A DNA stretch of 64,000 nt from Lytechinus pictus (taxonomy: Eukaryota > Echinodermata > Echinoidea > Temnopleuroida > Toxopneustidae): the NCBI RefSeq assembly GCF_037042905.1, contig NC_087251.1, positions 45,656,873 through 45,720,872 of the forward strand, read 5' to 3'. Both the position numbers and the translations under genes were made by a program. The number at the start of each line of letters is the position of its first letter. The stretch's first letter is position 1. Of this stretch, positions 50,001-59,027 are shown piece by piece. Below the pieces are notes generated by a model. That model searched no databases, was not told the origin of the DNA, and saw only the letters and a program-made list of their open reading frames with translations.

Positions 50001-52976
50001 CCTAGATCTAAATTCTTACATAAATCTAGGCCTGGCCTAGTCTAGTCAAGACTAAGCTGTTGTTGGTCTAGGTTTAGGCCTGTTTTTTAGTCCTGGACCT
50101 GGAAACCTAAACAAGTCCCCAAAAATATTTAAATAAAATAAAAACTCTTCAAAGAAACAGATATGGACCTAAAACAGGAGTAGAGAGATGTCATTTAGCC
50201 AGGCCTAGTTACTTTGCAAGCAATGGCAATGCATAGCGATAGTCAGATCTAACACTGTAGACAGGAATAACCGTCGTTTCTGGGGATTTATTGAAAAAAT
50301 TCTGACATTTTATTGTCATATCACATTGCCTTGGTGAGAGAGGCCAACGGCAACGTAGACTGTCATACTCATCATAGACTCAGCGGAACAATACAGAGAC
50401 TGAAGCTTTTTGTCTAAGACAAATCAGATCTATTCTACTAGATTCTAACTAAGAATAAGGTTAGAATATAGATCTATATCTATCCCTGTCCCAAGGCTAA
50501 GCCAGCCTAATTCCTGAATGATGTTCTAGGCCTAGACCAATACTATAAATATGTATAATGTAGCTTCAGTCTCGGTTGCTCCACTAGACTACGGTTTGCT
50601 TCAGGAAAGTAAAAAAAGTCAAAACAATGTTCAATTCTCCTCCAAACAATTGGGCCTAAGCTAGATCTAACTATACTAGCCTAGGCCTAATGTTAGACCC
50701 AAGACTACTCTCAAAAGTTACAAAAATTTCCCCTTACATAAAGTTAGAATAAAGATGTCGACCTCTTAACTTATTGTTTTAGATCTATAGGACTAGAGTC
50801 TAGACTCTAGTCTAGAGTGGGTGAGGTGAATCTATTCAATTTAGATTTTGACAAACATGAAAAGCAATCAATGGGACTGATACACACAAAACTATGCAGG
50901 TCACTCGGTTTGGGATTGAAATGTTTTAGTAATTAAAAAATATAAAGATAATCTGAATGAAAATTTCTTACCATATATGGGTGATGAATGCTTTTCTTTC
51001 ACTACAATAGTTGTAATTAGTTTCCATAAAATCCAAATTTTTAAGAAAAAACAACTTTAGTGACATTTTTTCAACTTTGTTGCAGTCATCCCTGCAGCAC
51101 TAATTTACCAAAAAGGTGCTAGTCTTGGTTAAAAGAGGATTATTATTTCCAAAAAGAATTTAAACCCGGGTTTAACCCAGGTTTAGTTAAACCTGGCTAT
51201 CAGAATACCAAAATAATTAAACTACACTTAGACCAGAGGTGAGGTTTAGAGGAGGTTTAGTTAAACCAGGGTTAACTTTAGACTAGGGTTAAGTTAAACC
51301 TGCTATCAGAATACGGGCCAAAGAGTCTAACAGTTTCCGGTCTGGGTCTATAAGACGAGGGGTATTATGATCATTTTTAGATGGCAAAGTCACTACTTCA
51401 CTTCTTTTATGCATTGTAGTGACTCTAGGTCTTGACTCGGGCAATTTGGTTGTGGACAGAATTGTCATTTCCTCTTTTTTTATTTTGGTATTCCCATACC
51501 TAGTCTGCTACAAGTTTACCCAAGTCACCGACACCGTCAACCTCAAGTTCTGCAAGTACCGGTAGCAAGTCATCGAGGCCAGTGACTGGTCAAGAAGCAG
51601 CAGCTAATTGGCTACTCAGTGCTAAAGCAGAGGCAGCGAATCCATCGGGCGGGACCGAATCCAGAGTCAGTGTAAGTCTTGGTTTATCGTGTCAAGCAGG
51701 GGCCACTGGGAGAAGAGTTTTCGGAACGGAAGTGGCTACCCTGGGTAAAAAGTGATCTTATCAATATTGTTGTTGTTATCATTGTTATCGTCATTATGGT
51801 GTATCCTAATAAAACGGGATGATGGGTAGAAGAAACGATGAGGTAGACAAAAAGAAAACAGAAAAGGATGAAGAATGAGAATGGGGGGGGGGGTTGAAGA
51901 GGTTAATAAGGAGGAAGAGAAGTGAAGAAGGAGAAGAGGAGGGTAGGGAGTAGGAGGAAGAATAAGAATAGTGAAGAAGCAGAAGAAAAAGAAGGAGGAG
52001 GAGGAAAAGGAAAGAAGGAGGAGGATGAAAACAAATAGATAGGGATGTTTAGATTTTGAAATTGTATTTTAATTTGTTGTGCTTAAAGGTATCGTTTAAA
52101 CAATGGTCAAAATAGACTTCCTCAAATTCATTATTCATTATTGTTATTCTAATTATTATTATTATTTAAATATCTTGATTGCAGAACCTGTCAACAGCGG
52201 ATCCCAGTGATTTAGAGAAGAGAGCCCAGTATCTGAAGCAGCAACGTGATATTCTCATCGCCAAGAAGAAGAGCGCTCGGGAAAAGAGCCTGGACGCCTA
52301 CGAGCAGAAGCAGGTCCAAGCGAGGCCAAAGTCATCAAGAGCTGCACGACAGGCAACTCAAGGTATGTCAAGGACCAGCGTAGGTTATACAGGAGGTCAG
52401 TGGATGATTTTACTCTAATCGTGGCCCAAATCACCCCTAAAGTTCCTCAAATGAAATGCTTTTAGCTAAACGTCTTTTCTGAATTTGCCCTTAAGATATG
52501 CCACAAGCAATATTCATTCATTACTAATCCCGATGTTGAAAAAAAAAATGCTTGCACACGTACATGTGTGTGATCTACCATGATGCGACCACATTTGGGG
52601 GCGAATTTCATTCATGCCATTCATTGATTTTTTTTTTTGGGGGGGGGTCCTTTTCAGGACCAAACATGCCTATAGAAGAATACATGGTATACTGTGAGTT
52701 CAGCTTTCTAGTTGATTTCAGCTAATTTTTGTCAGCTTATTTTCAGCTTTGTGTGTACATTGTTTGTTCTGAATTATAGGAGCTTTTGCAATTTCAGCTA
52801 TTTTCATCTGCAATCTCTCACACCCCTGTTTAACATGGTTTAATTCATGCTTTAATATATATATATTTTTTGATTTCTTAGGTAATGTCAAGCTGGATGG
52901 GGGTATCGATGAAAAGCAGCTAGCCACGAGGAGAGCCCTTGCTGAATGCCTCAAGAGTGAAGTAATTGACAAATAA
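34995..52976 (+). CDS. CFAP36: Cilia- and flagella-associated protein 36 (CCDC104/BARTL1), complete, nine exons
   Basis: Exons join as 34995-35094, 39153-39217, 41249-41353, 42069-42286, 43383-43533, 44313-44396, 51504-51671, 52185-52362 and 52882-52976. That is 1164 nt, 387 residues plus TAA, and all introns are GT..AG. Residues ~1-135 form the BART domain, containing GVIGFLQSPIWRVPVLSFIE, LVEMLLQSFLEDLNI and QVFKAMMTQKNIELELQAL, each with a close counterpart in human CFAP36. Residues ~163-213 are a charged helix, 214-297 a Ser/Thr/Pro-rich linker, and ~300-345 a basic coiled coil (RAQYLKQQRDILIAKKK). The end AECLKSEVIDK matches the human C-terminus. The vertebrate protein binds GTP-ARL3 through its BART domain and localises to cilia. 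At 387 residues it is longer than the ~342 residues I recall for human, mainly in the linker. Divergently paired with CCDC88. The start is the first ATG of the conserved frame. Confidence 0.95.
35899..36058. mobile_element. MITE family B, copy 3
   Basis: GGGGACCGTTTCATCAACAT to ATGAAACGCTTCCC with the same TTGTCGGATAAA and GATTCTGATTGGCTGAGAGG core. It lies in CFAP36 intron 1. Confidence 0.75.
37942..38531 (-). repeat. Dispersed repeat G, copy 3, split by a ~420 bp insertion
   Basis: The left part 37942-38005 (AAAGGTCAAGTCCACCCCAG) and the right part 38430-38531 (AAAATCGGATATAAAATGAG to AAAGTTTCGCTTA) are the two ends of one copy. The intervening 38006-38429 contains AGGGGCCTAAGCTTTCGATCC-like text and an AG-rich body, apparently a second repeat. 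Confidence 0.7.
38861..39000 (+). repeat. Dispersed repeat G, copy 2
   Basis: Matches positions 1-134 closely over the full length (TTTACACCCGATTTTGATGA, GTGAACTTGTCTTTTAAG). It lies near the end of CFAP36 intron 1. Confidence 0.8.
39153..39217 (+). CDS. CFAP36: CFAP36 exon 2 (residues 34-55)
   Basis: The acceptor tttgatttatag and the donor gtaagttg flank a 65 nt exon. It encodes FNPDEENKIIYTEIYEEYGN plus Leu, matching the acidic loop and Y-T-E-I-x-x-E-Y helix of CFAP36. Confidence 0.95.
39887..40024 (+). repeat. Tandem pair of a ~70 bp repeat; third copy near 42712
   Basis: The block with GCACAATAATGAGTCTGAAA, TAGTGAGACTAGATTCACTC occurs twice in a row. A diverged copy with CAGACCTTTTGTTTTCGCTT and GGAGACTAGATTTGCTCATG is at 42712-42790. 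Confidence 0.65.
40353..40573. mobile_element. MITE family F (TTGTTTAA), copy 1
   Basis: Starts ACACTGTAAAACTGCTGTAT and contains CACTCTAACAAATATTG, TTTAACAAGTTGTT and its inverse AAACAACATTC. It shares its layout with the copy at 54475. Confidence 0.6.
40848..40918 (+). mobile_element. Diverged SINE tail fragment
   Basis: Reads GTTGAAGTGGCTAGCTTGGA followed by an ATTATTAATATTG tail, which resembles the SINE 3' end with several substitutions. Confidence 0.5.
41249..41353 (+). CDS. CFAP36: CFAP36 exon 3 (residues 56-90)
   Basis: The acceptor ttgccctgcag and the donor gtatgc flank a 105 nt phase-0 exon. It encodes VEMLLQSFLEDLNI and FVEVCNAFKS, aligning with the V-E-K-L-L-E helix of the vertebrate BART domain. 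An antisense open frame of 150 codons across this exon is a shadow. Confidence 0.95.
41588..41695. mobile_element. MITE family B, truncated copy
   Basis: Begins GAGCGTTTCATGAAAGGGTG and continues CATCTGACATT and TTTATCCGACGTTTACC, then breaks off. It lies in CFAP36 intron 3. Confidence 0.5.
42069..42286 (+). CDS. CFAP36: CFAP36 exon 4 (residues 91-163)
   Basis: The acceptor is cttcaatgtag and the donor gtaagt. It carries the end of the BART domain (AAQDFQVFKAMMTQKNIELE) and an acidic hinge. Third codon positions are mostly G or C, unlike the neighbouring AT-rich exons 2, 3 and 5. Confidence 0.95.
43191..43329. mobile_element. MITE family C, copy 3
   Basis: GGGCCCCATTACACAAAACT to CTTCATGTTACGGGGCC; shares ATTGCAATGAATCATAGAAA. 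It lies in CFAP36 intron 4. Confidence 0.7.
43383..43533 (+). CDS. CFAP36: CFAP36 exon 5 (residues 163-213)
   Basis: The acceptor is ccaattgtag and the donor gtagga. It encodes LSEKEYKEEMKKSKKQSS and continues to a Lys/Glu-rich helix ending EEEMLEK, equivalent to the L-R-K-S-K-E-E-Y region of vertebrate CFAP36. Confidence 0.93.
44313..44396 (+). CDS. CFAP36: CFAP36 exon 6 (residues 214-241)
   Basis: The acceptor tttcgtag and the donor gtatctg flank an 84 nt phase-0 exon. It encodes a Pro/Thr/Lys-rich linker (PKPAPTPVSTSKTKTPKPQ). Sequence conservation is low, so this call rests on splice sites, phase and position. Confidence 0.85.
44711..47880. mobile_element. Giant fold-back element, two ~1.58 kb arms, RFX-like palindromes throughout
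   Basis: It starts GCCCGTATTCTGAAGTCGGG and ends with the reverse complement of that, one mismatch in 20. CTATG flanks both sides (44706-44710 and 47881-47885), a plausible 5 bp target duplication. The arms are complementary through to the centre near 46311: paired copies of GTTGCCATGGCAAC sit at 45016/47593, 45179/47430, 45331/47278 and 45566/47044, and start plus mate end is 92622-92623 each time. Further pairs toward the centre drift by only a few bases (92625-92636), so indels are small. No ORF of note is present. It appears to be a non-autonomous DNA element or the remains of one. Confidence 0.85.
45016..47606. promoter_or_regulatory. Array of X-box (RFX-type) palindromes
   Basis: Perfect GTTGCCATGGCAAC occurs at 45016, 45179, 45566, 46276, 47430 and 47593; four of these (45016, 45179, 47430 and 47593) sit in the longer palindrome CCGTTGCCATGGCAACGG. 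One- or two-base variants occur at 45331, 45725, 45968, 46108, 46506, 46655, 46891, 47044 and 47278. A related GTTGCCTTGGTAAT form is at 45513 and 45914, and its reverse complement at 46330, 46708 and 47099. The core equals the palindromic X-box recognised by RFX factors. Whether any copy is bound is unknown. Confidence 0.6.
48290..49540 (+). repeat. Tandem array of ~150-165 bp units, each with an X-box-like core
   Basis: GTTGCCATGGTAAC or a near variant recurs at 48421, 48569, 48723, 48871, 49030, 49197 and 49363, that is, at spacings of 148, 154, 148, 159, 167 and 166 bp. Units also share the phrases CTACTTCCTCAGTTTT, CCAATTCTCATGAAATTTGG and GCAAGACA with increasing divergence. An eighth degraded unit follows near 49520. 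Confidence 0.85.
49640..50830. repeat. TCTAGATC / AGGCCTAG-rich low-complexity domain
   Basis: The words CTAGATCT, AGATCTAG and TAGGCCTAG recur dozens of times over ~1.2 kb without a fixed period. The composition differs from both flanks and lies wholly inside the element 48079-51318. Confidence 0.75.
51504..51671 (+). CDS. CFAP36: CFAP36 exon 7 (residues 242-297)
   Basis: The acceptor cccatacctag and the donor gtaagtctt flank a 168 nt phase-0 exon. It encodes a Ser/Thr-rich segment and then GQEAAANWLLSAKAEAA. No close human match was recognised. The exon is separated from exon 6 by the 7.1 kb transposon-filled intron. Confidence 0.85.
51699..51755 (+). mobile_element. Truncated 3' end of the same SINE
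   Basis: Carries GTTTTCGGAACGGAAGTGGC followed by TACCCTGGGTAAAAA, the conserved 3' segment of the SINE at 1612, then a degenerate ATTGTT tail. It lies ~30 bp after CFAP36 exon 7. Confidence 0.7.
51823..52038 (+). repeat. Purine-rich tract in CFAP36 intron 7
   Basis: About 200 bp nearly free of C (GAAGAAGGAGAAGAGGAGGG and similar), making up almost half of the 513 bp intron. Confidence 0.8.
52185..52362 (+). CDS. CFAP36: CFAP36 exon 8 (residues 298-357)
   Basis: The acceptor is cttgattgcag and the donor gtatgtc. It encodes LEKRAQYLKQQRDILIAKKK followed by a further basic helix, matching the E-x-Y-L-K-Q-K-R-D-K-L coiled coil of vertebrate CFAP36. Confidence 0.95.
52882..52976 (+). CDS. CFAP36: CFAP36 exon 9 (residues 357-387, stop)
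   Basis: The acceptor is tgatttcttag. It encodes the conserved C-terminus ATRRALAECLKSEVIDK and then TAA at 52974-52976. The frame follows from the single base left over by exon 8. Confidence 0.95.
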
Positions 52977-53210
52977 TTACTCATGAGAGAACCCACGGTA
53001 CCGTCTTACAAAGAGTTTAGATTGATCAGATCAACCTCAACTGTATGGAAATCCATCAATGCCATGATATTTCCTCCCTGAAATTTGCACAGTGTCCTTT
53101 GTAAATGCAGAGGAAGCGCATTGAATTGTCAAGACAATGATAAATGTATGAGTAATCATCTTATCTAAAAAGACTTTGAATAAACATGCATTTTAGATGT
53201 TGGCGTTGCT
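52977..53210 (+). terminator. CFAP36 3' UTR with poly(A) signal
   Basis: AATAAA lies at 53179-53184, about 200 nt after the stop, and is followed within 20-50 nt by a G/T-rich stretch (gttggcgttgctgg). Two more AATAAA words at 53470 and 53481 could be alternative signals. The cleavage site itself is inferred. Confidence 0.55.
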
Positions 53211-53595
53211 GGCTTTCCATAGTTGTGGTTGATCGGATCAATCACATCTCTTTGTGAGGCCTGGCCCAGATCTGTGAGCATTCTATGATTGCGATTACAC
53301 TTTAGAGGTCTGTCATCCTACCATTTTGACTATATTTCAAGTAGCGCGTGCAAGATGTGACGGGTTTTGTGCTATATTAGTTCCAGCGAATTATGTAAAT
53401 GAGCTGTGTGTGTGTCAATATGTCTGTTTAAAATTGTTTGGTCTGATGTTGGTAGATTTAGATGCCAGCAATAAATAGCAAATAAATAATATGAAAGGAA
53501 GATGGCTTTCTCATCAACAGGATGAATGTTCACTGATGCCATCTGCATTCAAAGCAACCTGAACATGTATTCACTAATGTATTAATTGTACTGCT

Positions 53596-53785
53596 CCAGG
53601 TAGGAGTTTCATAAAGCTGTTCGTAAGTTAAGAGCGACTTTAAGAACAACTGGTGATCCTTTCTTGTTGTGAATGGTATATACACCAAAATGTTAATTGG
53701 CGATGGTTCAACTCGTGAGAAAGGTTCACCAGTCGTTCTTAAAGTCGCTCTTAACTTACGAACAGCTTTATGGAACGGCCCCCAG
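53596..53785. mobile_element. MITE family E (GTTTCATAAAGCTGTTCGTAAG), copy 1
   Basis: The left arm GTTTCATAAAGCTGTTCGTA is inverted at the right as TACGAACAGCTTTATGGAAC. Inner arms GAGCGACTTTAAGAACAACT pair with AGTCGTTCTTAAAGTCGCTC. It is downstream of CFAP36. Confidence 0.75.
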
Positions 53786-53957
53786 GTGGGCGTTTCATAA
53801 AGCTCTTCGTAAGATAAGAATGACTCTACACATGACTGGTGACCCTTTCTTGTGCTAAATGATCTATTCCTATGTAGAGGACTTAGCACCTAAGAACATG
53901 TTCCAGTCACGTGTAAAGTCATGCGTGACTTTACCAACAGCTTTATGAAACACCAAC
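53786..53957. mobile_element. MITE family E, copy 2, directly adjacent
   Basis: GTGGGCGTTTCATAAAGCTC to ACAGCTTTATGAAACACC, abutting copy 1 with no spacer. Its inner arms are more diverged than those of copy 1. Confidence 0.7.
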
Positions 53958-54106
53958 CCAAGTATCAATTCAATTGATGTTGATAAATGTTATAGTTTAA
54001 GAATTTTAGGTTGATGGAATATGGATCTCTCAAGTAGATTGTTTATAATTGTCACTTGGAATCAATGCAAAAAAAAACCTAAAATCAATTTTAGATGACT
54101 CTAAAA

Positions 54107-54340
54107 GGGCATTGCAATAAACTTGCAATTGGTGGAAAGTCAAATGTGGGTCAAAAATCAATCAAAGATCAGACAATCAATTGCAAATGTGCACTTGATA
54201 TCTGGTCTGGTTCGTGCTACAGGCAGTAAAGATCAATTTGCTTTATTTACAATCGATAGTGAAATCAATTGCAGCTTTTTACAATTGGTATACAATTGTA
54301 AATTTGCAACAGAAATTTGCATGTGATTGCAAAAATTTCT
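54107..54340. mobile_element. MITE family D-like, diverged
   Basis: ATTGCAATAAACTTGCAATT at the left and GCAACAGAAATTTGCATGTG at the right, with many TTGCAATT words, resemble family D but with altered inner sequence. Confidence 0.45.
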
Positions 54341-54474
54341 TCCATCACAAGCAGTCCAATACTGCTTTCATGATATTAGTACGGTAAAAGAAAATGTCAT
54401 TTATACATTTTTAGCGCAAAGGCCGTTTTGATGTTGTCTTAATTATCGCAATGAAGTGCAAGGTACATCTGCTC

Positions 54475-54625
54475 CTTTACACTGTAAAAGCGCTGTTTTA
54501 GATTTTAAGCATGTTTTGTAAGCCTGTCACTCTAACAGCTATTGATTAAACTTTTAACAAGTTGTTTAAAAAGGTTTAAACAACAGTGACGGGCTTAAAC
54601 AACATGTTTAAAAATTTAGTGTGGA
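54475..54625. mobile_element. MITE family F, copy 2
   Basis: TTTACACTGTAAAAGCGCTG, CACTCTAACAGCTATTG, TTTTAACAAGTTGTTT and AAACAACATGTTTAAA, in the order seen at 40353. Confidence 0.6.
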
Positions 54626-55126
54626 AACTTGAATCACTGCATTCTGTGCACTTTTCCCTTGTATCCCACTCCATTGTAAATAGAATTAAAAGAGAGAGGG
54701 GGGAAGAGATTAAAAAAAAAGAATAACTAAATATTTATATTTATCATATACTAGTACAAGATAAGATCAGTTCCTGGCAGTTCGTATTGTTCAGTCTGCA
54801 TTAGATCAGTGTTTGTGTTTGTGAAAGCAAGTGCACTTTGTAAGGCCCCTTTCCCCCTTATTGTTAATATTTGGTCTTTCAAGAAAATCATTTTGTTCAG
54901 AACATTCCAGTGAAAATGTAAAAGATGTAGGCATAGTTGTTATTCCATCTTACCGAATATGAATTTTAGAGTTGGAAATGAACAGTGTTATTATAATACA
55001 TTTTTTGAGAGCTTGCACGCTACTGTACTAAAGAAATATTGTTCTATTATTCTCATATTGAGACAAAAAGAAGGGGCAACACCAGTAATACATTACATGC
55101 CCATATATGATAATCTATGTCTCATT

Positions 55127-55433
55127 GACCCGTATTCTAAACTCCAGTTTAACTTTGACCATGGTCTAACTCTGCGCTAAACTTATGGCAAGCCAAAAAT
55201 GTCACAAATTTGTTTATATGGTATGTTTGTTAGGTTTACTGTACCGTTTTTCTTAATTCTTTAATAGTGAAAAAAAAACTTTTATGTAACCCCAGACAGT
55301 TATGAACGATTTGAGTGTCAAATGAGCGGACAAATTGAAACTTTACTGTCAAAGAGATTTATGTCACAGTTGGCTTTCCATAGATAAACCACGACTTAAG
55401 ACCAGAATCTAACCCGATTTTAGAATATAGGCC
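55127..55433. mobile_element. Short (~307 bp) relative of the giant fold-back element
   Basis: It begins CCCGTATTCTAAACTCCAGT and ends with the inverse, TTTTAGAATATAGGCC. Its subterminal text (GACCATGGTCTAACTCT, GGCAAGCC and GTTGGCTTTCC near the right end) follows the outer ~165 bp on each side of 44711-47880. It lacks the X-box-bearing middle, so it looks like the MITE form of the same family. Confidence 0.75.
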
Positions 55434-58400
55434 ATGGCGTTAAGCTTTAGGCTTGTTTGCATGCATTTGCACCAAATAGCTAGAATCTGCACAAATTGAA
55501 TCCCTTGGGGGCCACAGAAGTCTATGGCGACTTGTATATGTAAATGCGAAGATGTGAATATAGTAGCACATGTTTTACATATTTTGGTCTGAAAAAATGC
55601 TTCAACTTGGCCGCTTATTTAAATTATAGATGGTTGACTGACACACACTCTATTTGTAATTTGCTTTGTGTTATTAGATGTAGAAAGTTTTTCACTTTTT
55701 CATGGCTATTTACAAGATGATATTAATCCATCATTGTTTTAACCAACATCCTAAACACAACATTTGTTCCACTGAAGATTAGATTTCTGAGTAAAGAATA
55801 TGAGAGACTAAATTGTATTTATGCAAATTTGTATAGTTAAAATGAGGTTTGTGTGTGATAAACGTAGAATGTGAATATTGGTGATCATGTAGCAAAATTG
55901 TTAATATATTTTCATTTTTCTAGTTGAATGACTATATTTGTGCCTATGTACAAATTCATAATGTGTGCAGTATAATGTATTCGATAACATTGTTCTGGTG
56001 GTCATCCACCTTGTTGAATGGCTTGTAAATTGCTTTTTCACAGCTTCTTAGAAAAGCAAATTTTAATCCTACCTTATGTTTAAGTTATCAAAAATATTAT
56101 AATACCTCTAACAGGACATGACATAGAATCTATGAATATATAATTGTAACTTTCTTTGATTTTGATTCAAATCAAGAATAGTAAAAGTAATGATAAACAG
56201 CTTTGAATCTTGCCCATCTTTAGAGACCAAATTTGTGACAGCTTGTTACTGGTTTCTAAAGTTTGGTAAAAATTTTGTTCCTACAGGATGGAGGATGAAG
56301 AATTACTCAAAATAATGATTACGTTCAATATTTCAAGGCAAATTTCATTTATGTTTGTTTTTTTAATTTTTTTTTTCATTGAATTCAATAAACTTTTGGT
56401 ATTGGTAATACAAAGAGTTGCTGAAACATTTCTTCAATAAAAAGAAATGAAGAGAAAATAAAATGAAGATAATGAAATGAAGTTAGGGTCACTTATTGCA
56501 TTTAGAGCATTTTATGATAAATAAGCATAGGGTACCAAAATGGATATATTTCAGAGGTGAAAATGGCACTTAGAAGAAAAATGGATGGAAATTAGGCAAA
56601 TTCATTTTTTTCAAACTCGAGCAAGGCAATATTTATTAGGTAAAAATAAAGGAACTTAGGAGGAAAATTGGGCACCCTCCTTAGTACCAAGGTAAGAGGG
56701 CAATTTTTGTAAGGCTATTTAAAAGGCAATGTTTCAAAGTCAAGGGCAACTTATCAGGAGAAGAGGGAACTTATCTGAAAGGAAAATGGGAGATGGGGAT
56801 CAGAAAAAGGGGTACTTATTTTCTAAAATCACAGAAGTGTACCCCATTTTAAGAGATTTTTAGCTGAGAAAGTTACCCCTATTGATGATGCATCCCCTAT
56901 CTTATCAGGCAAATATTCTCGGCATCCTTTAATGCTTCTTTCATCCTGGGAGGGGGTCGCTGAAATCATGTACATTTTGGCATACAATACACCTGGTCAG
57001 TGGTGTGCTTATTATTTTACACTTATTGCAGTCTGATAAAGAAAAAGCATTTGCAAATTACTGAGAGAAATTGTAGATCGGATCAAAACAAAATCATGAA
57101 AGATCTCTAGTAAATTTTTTTTTTGTCATTGACAGACGCACACTCCCAAACAATGGACAAGCTAACAAAAGGAAAATATGAAAAAATAAACCAAGCATTC
57201 CTATTCTTAATCCACCTTAATTGCTAACCCTTCTGATCTACTCTACTGATGATTAAGTCATTATGTTTGTGCATTAATTTATTTTGATCACCTTGCACCG
57301 TTTTCCGTCCAGAATAAAAGCAAGAAATCAACCTGTGAATCGTATTGGGCAAATATGGACATTCCCGATTACAAAGGTTATTGGCCCGAATGTATATTTC
57401 TTATTTTATTTTGTTATATCCCGTTTCTATAGATAATATGGGATAATATTTTAATTTTATATCTGAGTTAAAAAGATGTTGAAGTTATTCAAACTGTAAA
57501 AAAAATTGACTCCAGTAAATATCTATTCATGCTTAAAATGTATTCCTCTTTGACACGTTGCACATTTCAACAAGCACTGAATAGACTAGAATTTGAACAA
57601 GTATATATGAGAATTAAATATCTACTTCTGTACAAAGTATTATCATCTATGACTTTGTAATAACCTGATGCTCAATAAATATTTCCATGAAGAGGAAAAG
57701 AATCTTGAATATTTTGTGAGATTTTTCTTGTCGAGTCTACCTTGTAAATGTCAATACTAGTGCCGGTCTATAAATTATTTTCTACACCGTACAGTAACAA
57801 CACTTATAAAAGGAAGATAAATTATGCTGGAAATAAATAGAAAATCATAACCCAGCTATCATGAATTCTAATGAATTGTATATAATACAAAAGAGTAAAA
57901 TGTAGCCTTTGTTTTCACCTAGTTGCAAATTGTGATCAGTCATGGATAAATGATTATATGAATTACTAAATGTGATAATGCGTATTTGCAGACCTTGCAA
58001 TGATCATTGAAGTGTAAAGTTCTAGCAATGCATTGATGATTGTGGCTTGTCTATTCATTTTACAGATGGATTATGGTTCATGATATTCATTTGATATACA
58101 ATTGGTATTTCAATTGGATTTATTCCCGATTGCTAACATTTTTGTACACATCAATGTGTGCTTCATCGACTTTTGTAAAGGGGTTGCTGCAAATTGATTC
58201 ATATATATTTCCCTGTCAAAATAAAGAGAACAAATAGAAAACATGAATTTTTTAATCAAATAATGGATATCTGATCTCTCTCAAAAAGGTCAGGAACAAG
58301 TCATGATCATTGAACCACTTGCGGGTAATGCTTCAGTGATCAGAGAAAGGCCTGGAAATATCCATTATCGCGTTTAATTATTTATAATTCTGCATGCATG

Positions 58401-58605
58401 ACGGATAACAATTTGCAATCATCTGAAAACAGAGGCTACAATTCTCTCTGTCATATGATATAAATCATTTGATTTTATAATAGAGGAGGGTTACCATTGC
58501 CAGCACAGTTATCTCATCATATTACAGTGTTGTTAATAGTATACAAATAATTCCTGGGGTAATGTATGCTTTCTACTCTTTGCACAATTTAAAAGGCCCA
58601 GCCAC

Positions 58606-59027
58606 TGACAAATCATGGGGAAATTGAATCGATACGAAATTTGCAAAAGGCCAAATTGACTTGCATAATATAATCCTTCCGTCATGAGTGCCCGTCGGAC
58701 TAAAGCGATAAAAGTTCGGACAGCACGAATTTGACCGAACTCGTGATGGTTATTTACTTCGGATCATCGCAGTTCCAGTTTCCAACGATCCCAATTCCTA
58801 GACTCACAGCAGGTCTCTTGATTGCTAAACCAAAATAAATAACCTCTGTGAAGTTACATGTTTCAAAGTGAAAACACACAGTTTACTTCTGGTTGGTTAG
58901 TATACCAACTATTGCTCTCCTATAGACCTCCCAGACTTGCCAGCGTCTATTACATAACACCCCCAGGCATGCAGCCGAGTGAGACTTGAATCCCTTCTCT
59001 GTTCTGCGAGATCCCCATGATTTGTCA
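58606..59027. mobile_element. MITE with perfect 16 bp terminal repeats (422 bp)
   Basis: TGACAAATCATGGGGA at 58606-58621 is exactly inverted at 59012-59027. The interior is CG-richer than its flanks (cgtcggactaaagcg) and has no ORF. No clear target duplication was seen. Confidence 0.65.

Larger units (their letters stand above)
48079..51318. mobile_element. Second large element with GCCCGTATTCTGATAGC terminal repeats
   Basis: The ends GCCCGTATTCTGATAGC and GCTATCAGAATACGGGC are perfect inverses. The subterminal sequence (TTTAACTTAACCCTAGTCTAA and its inverse) extends the similarity to about 50 bp. A partial second copy of the terminus lies at 48164-48215. Inside are a ~155 bp tandem array (48290-49540) and a TCTAGATC-rich domain (49640-50830). 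No coding capacity was seen. The 13 bp core is shared with the element at 44711. Confidence 0.8.
44397..51503 (+). other. CFAP36 intron 6 (7.1 kb), mostly two large inverted-repeat elements
   Basis: The largest intron of the gene. About 6.4 kb of it consists of elements 44711-47880 and 48079-51318, both bounded by GCCCGTATTCTGA-type termini. Non-element sequence is limited to ~300 bp at the 5' end, ~200 bp between the elements and ~185 bp at the 3' end. Confidence 0.9.
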
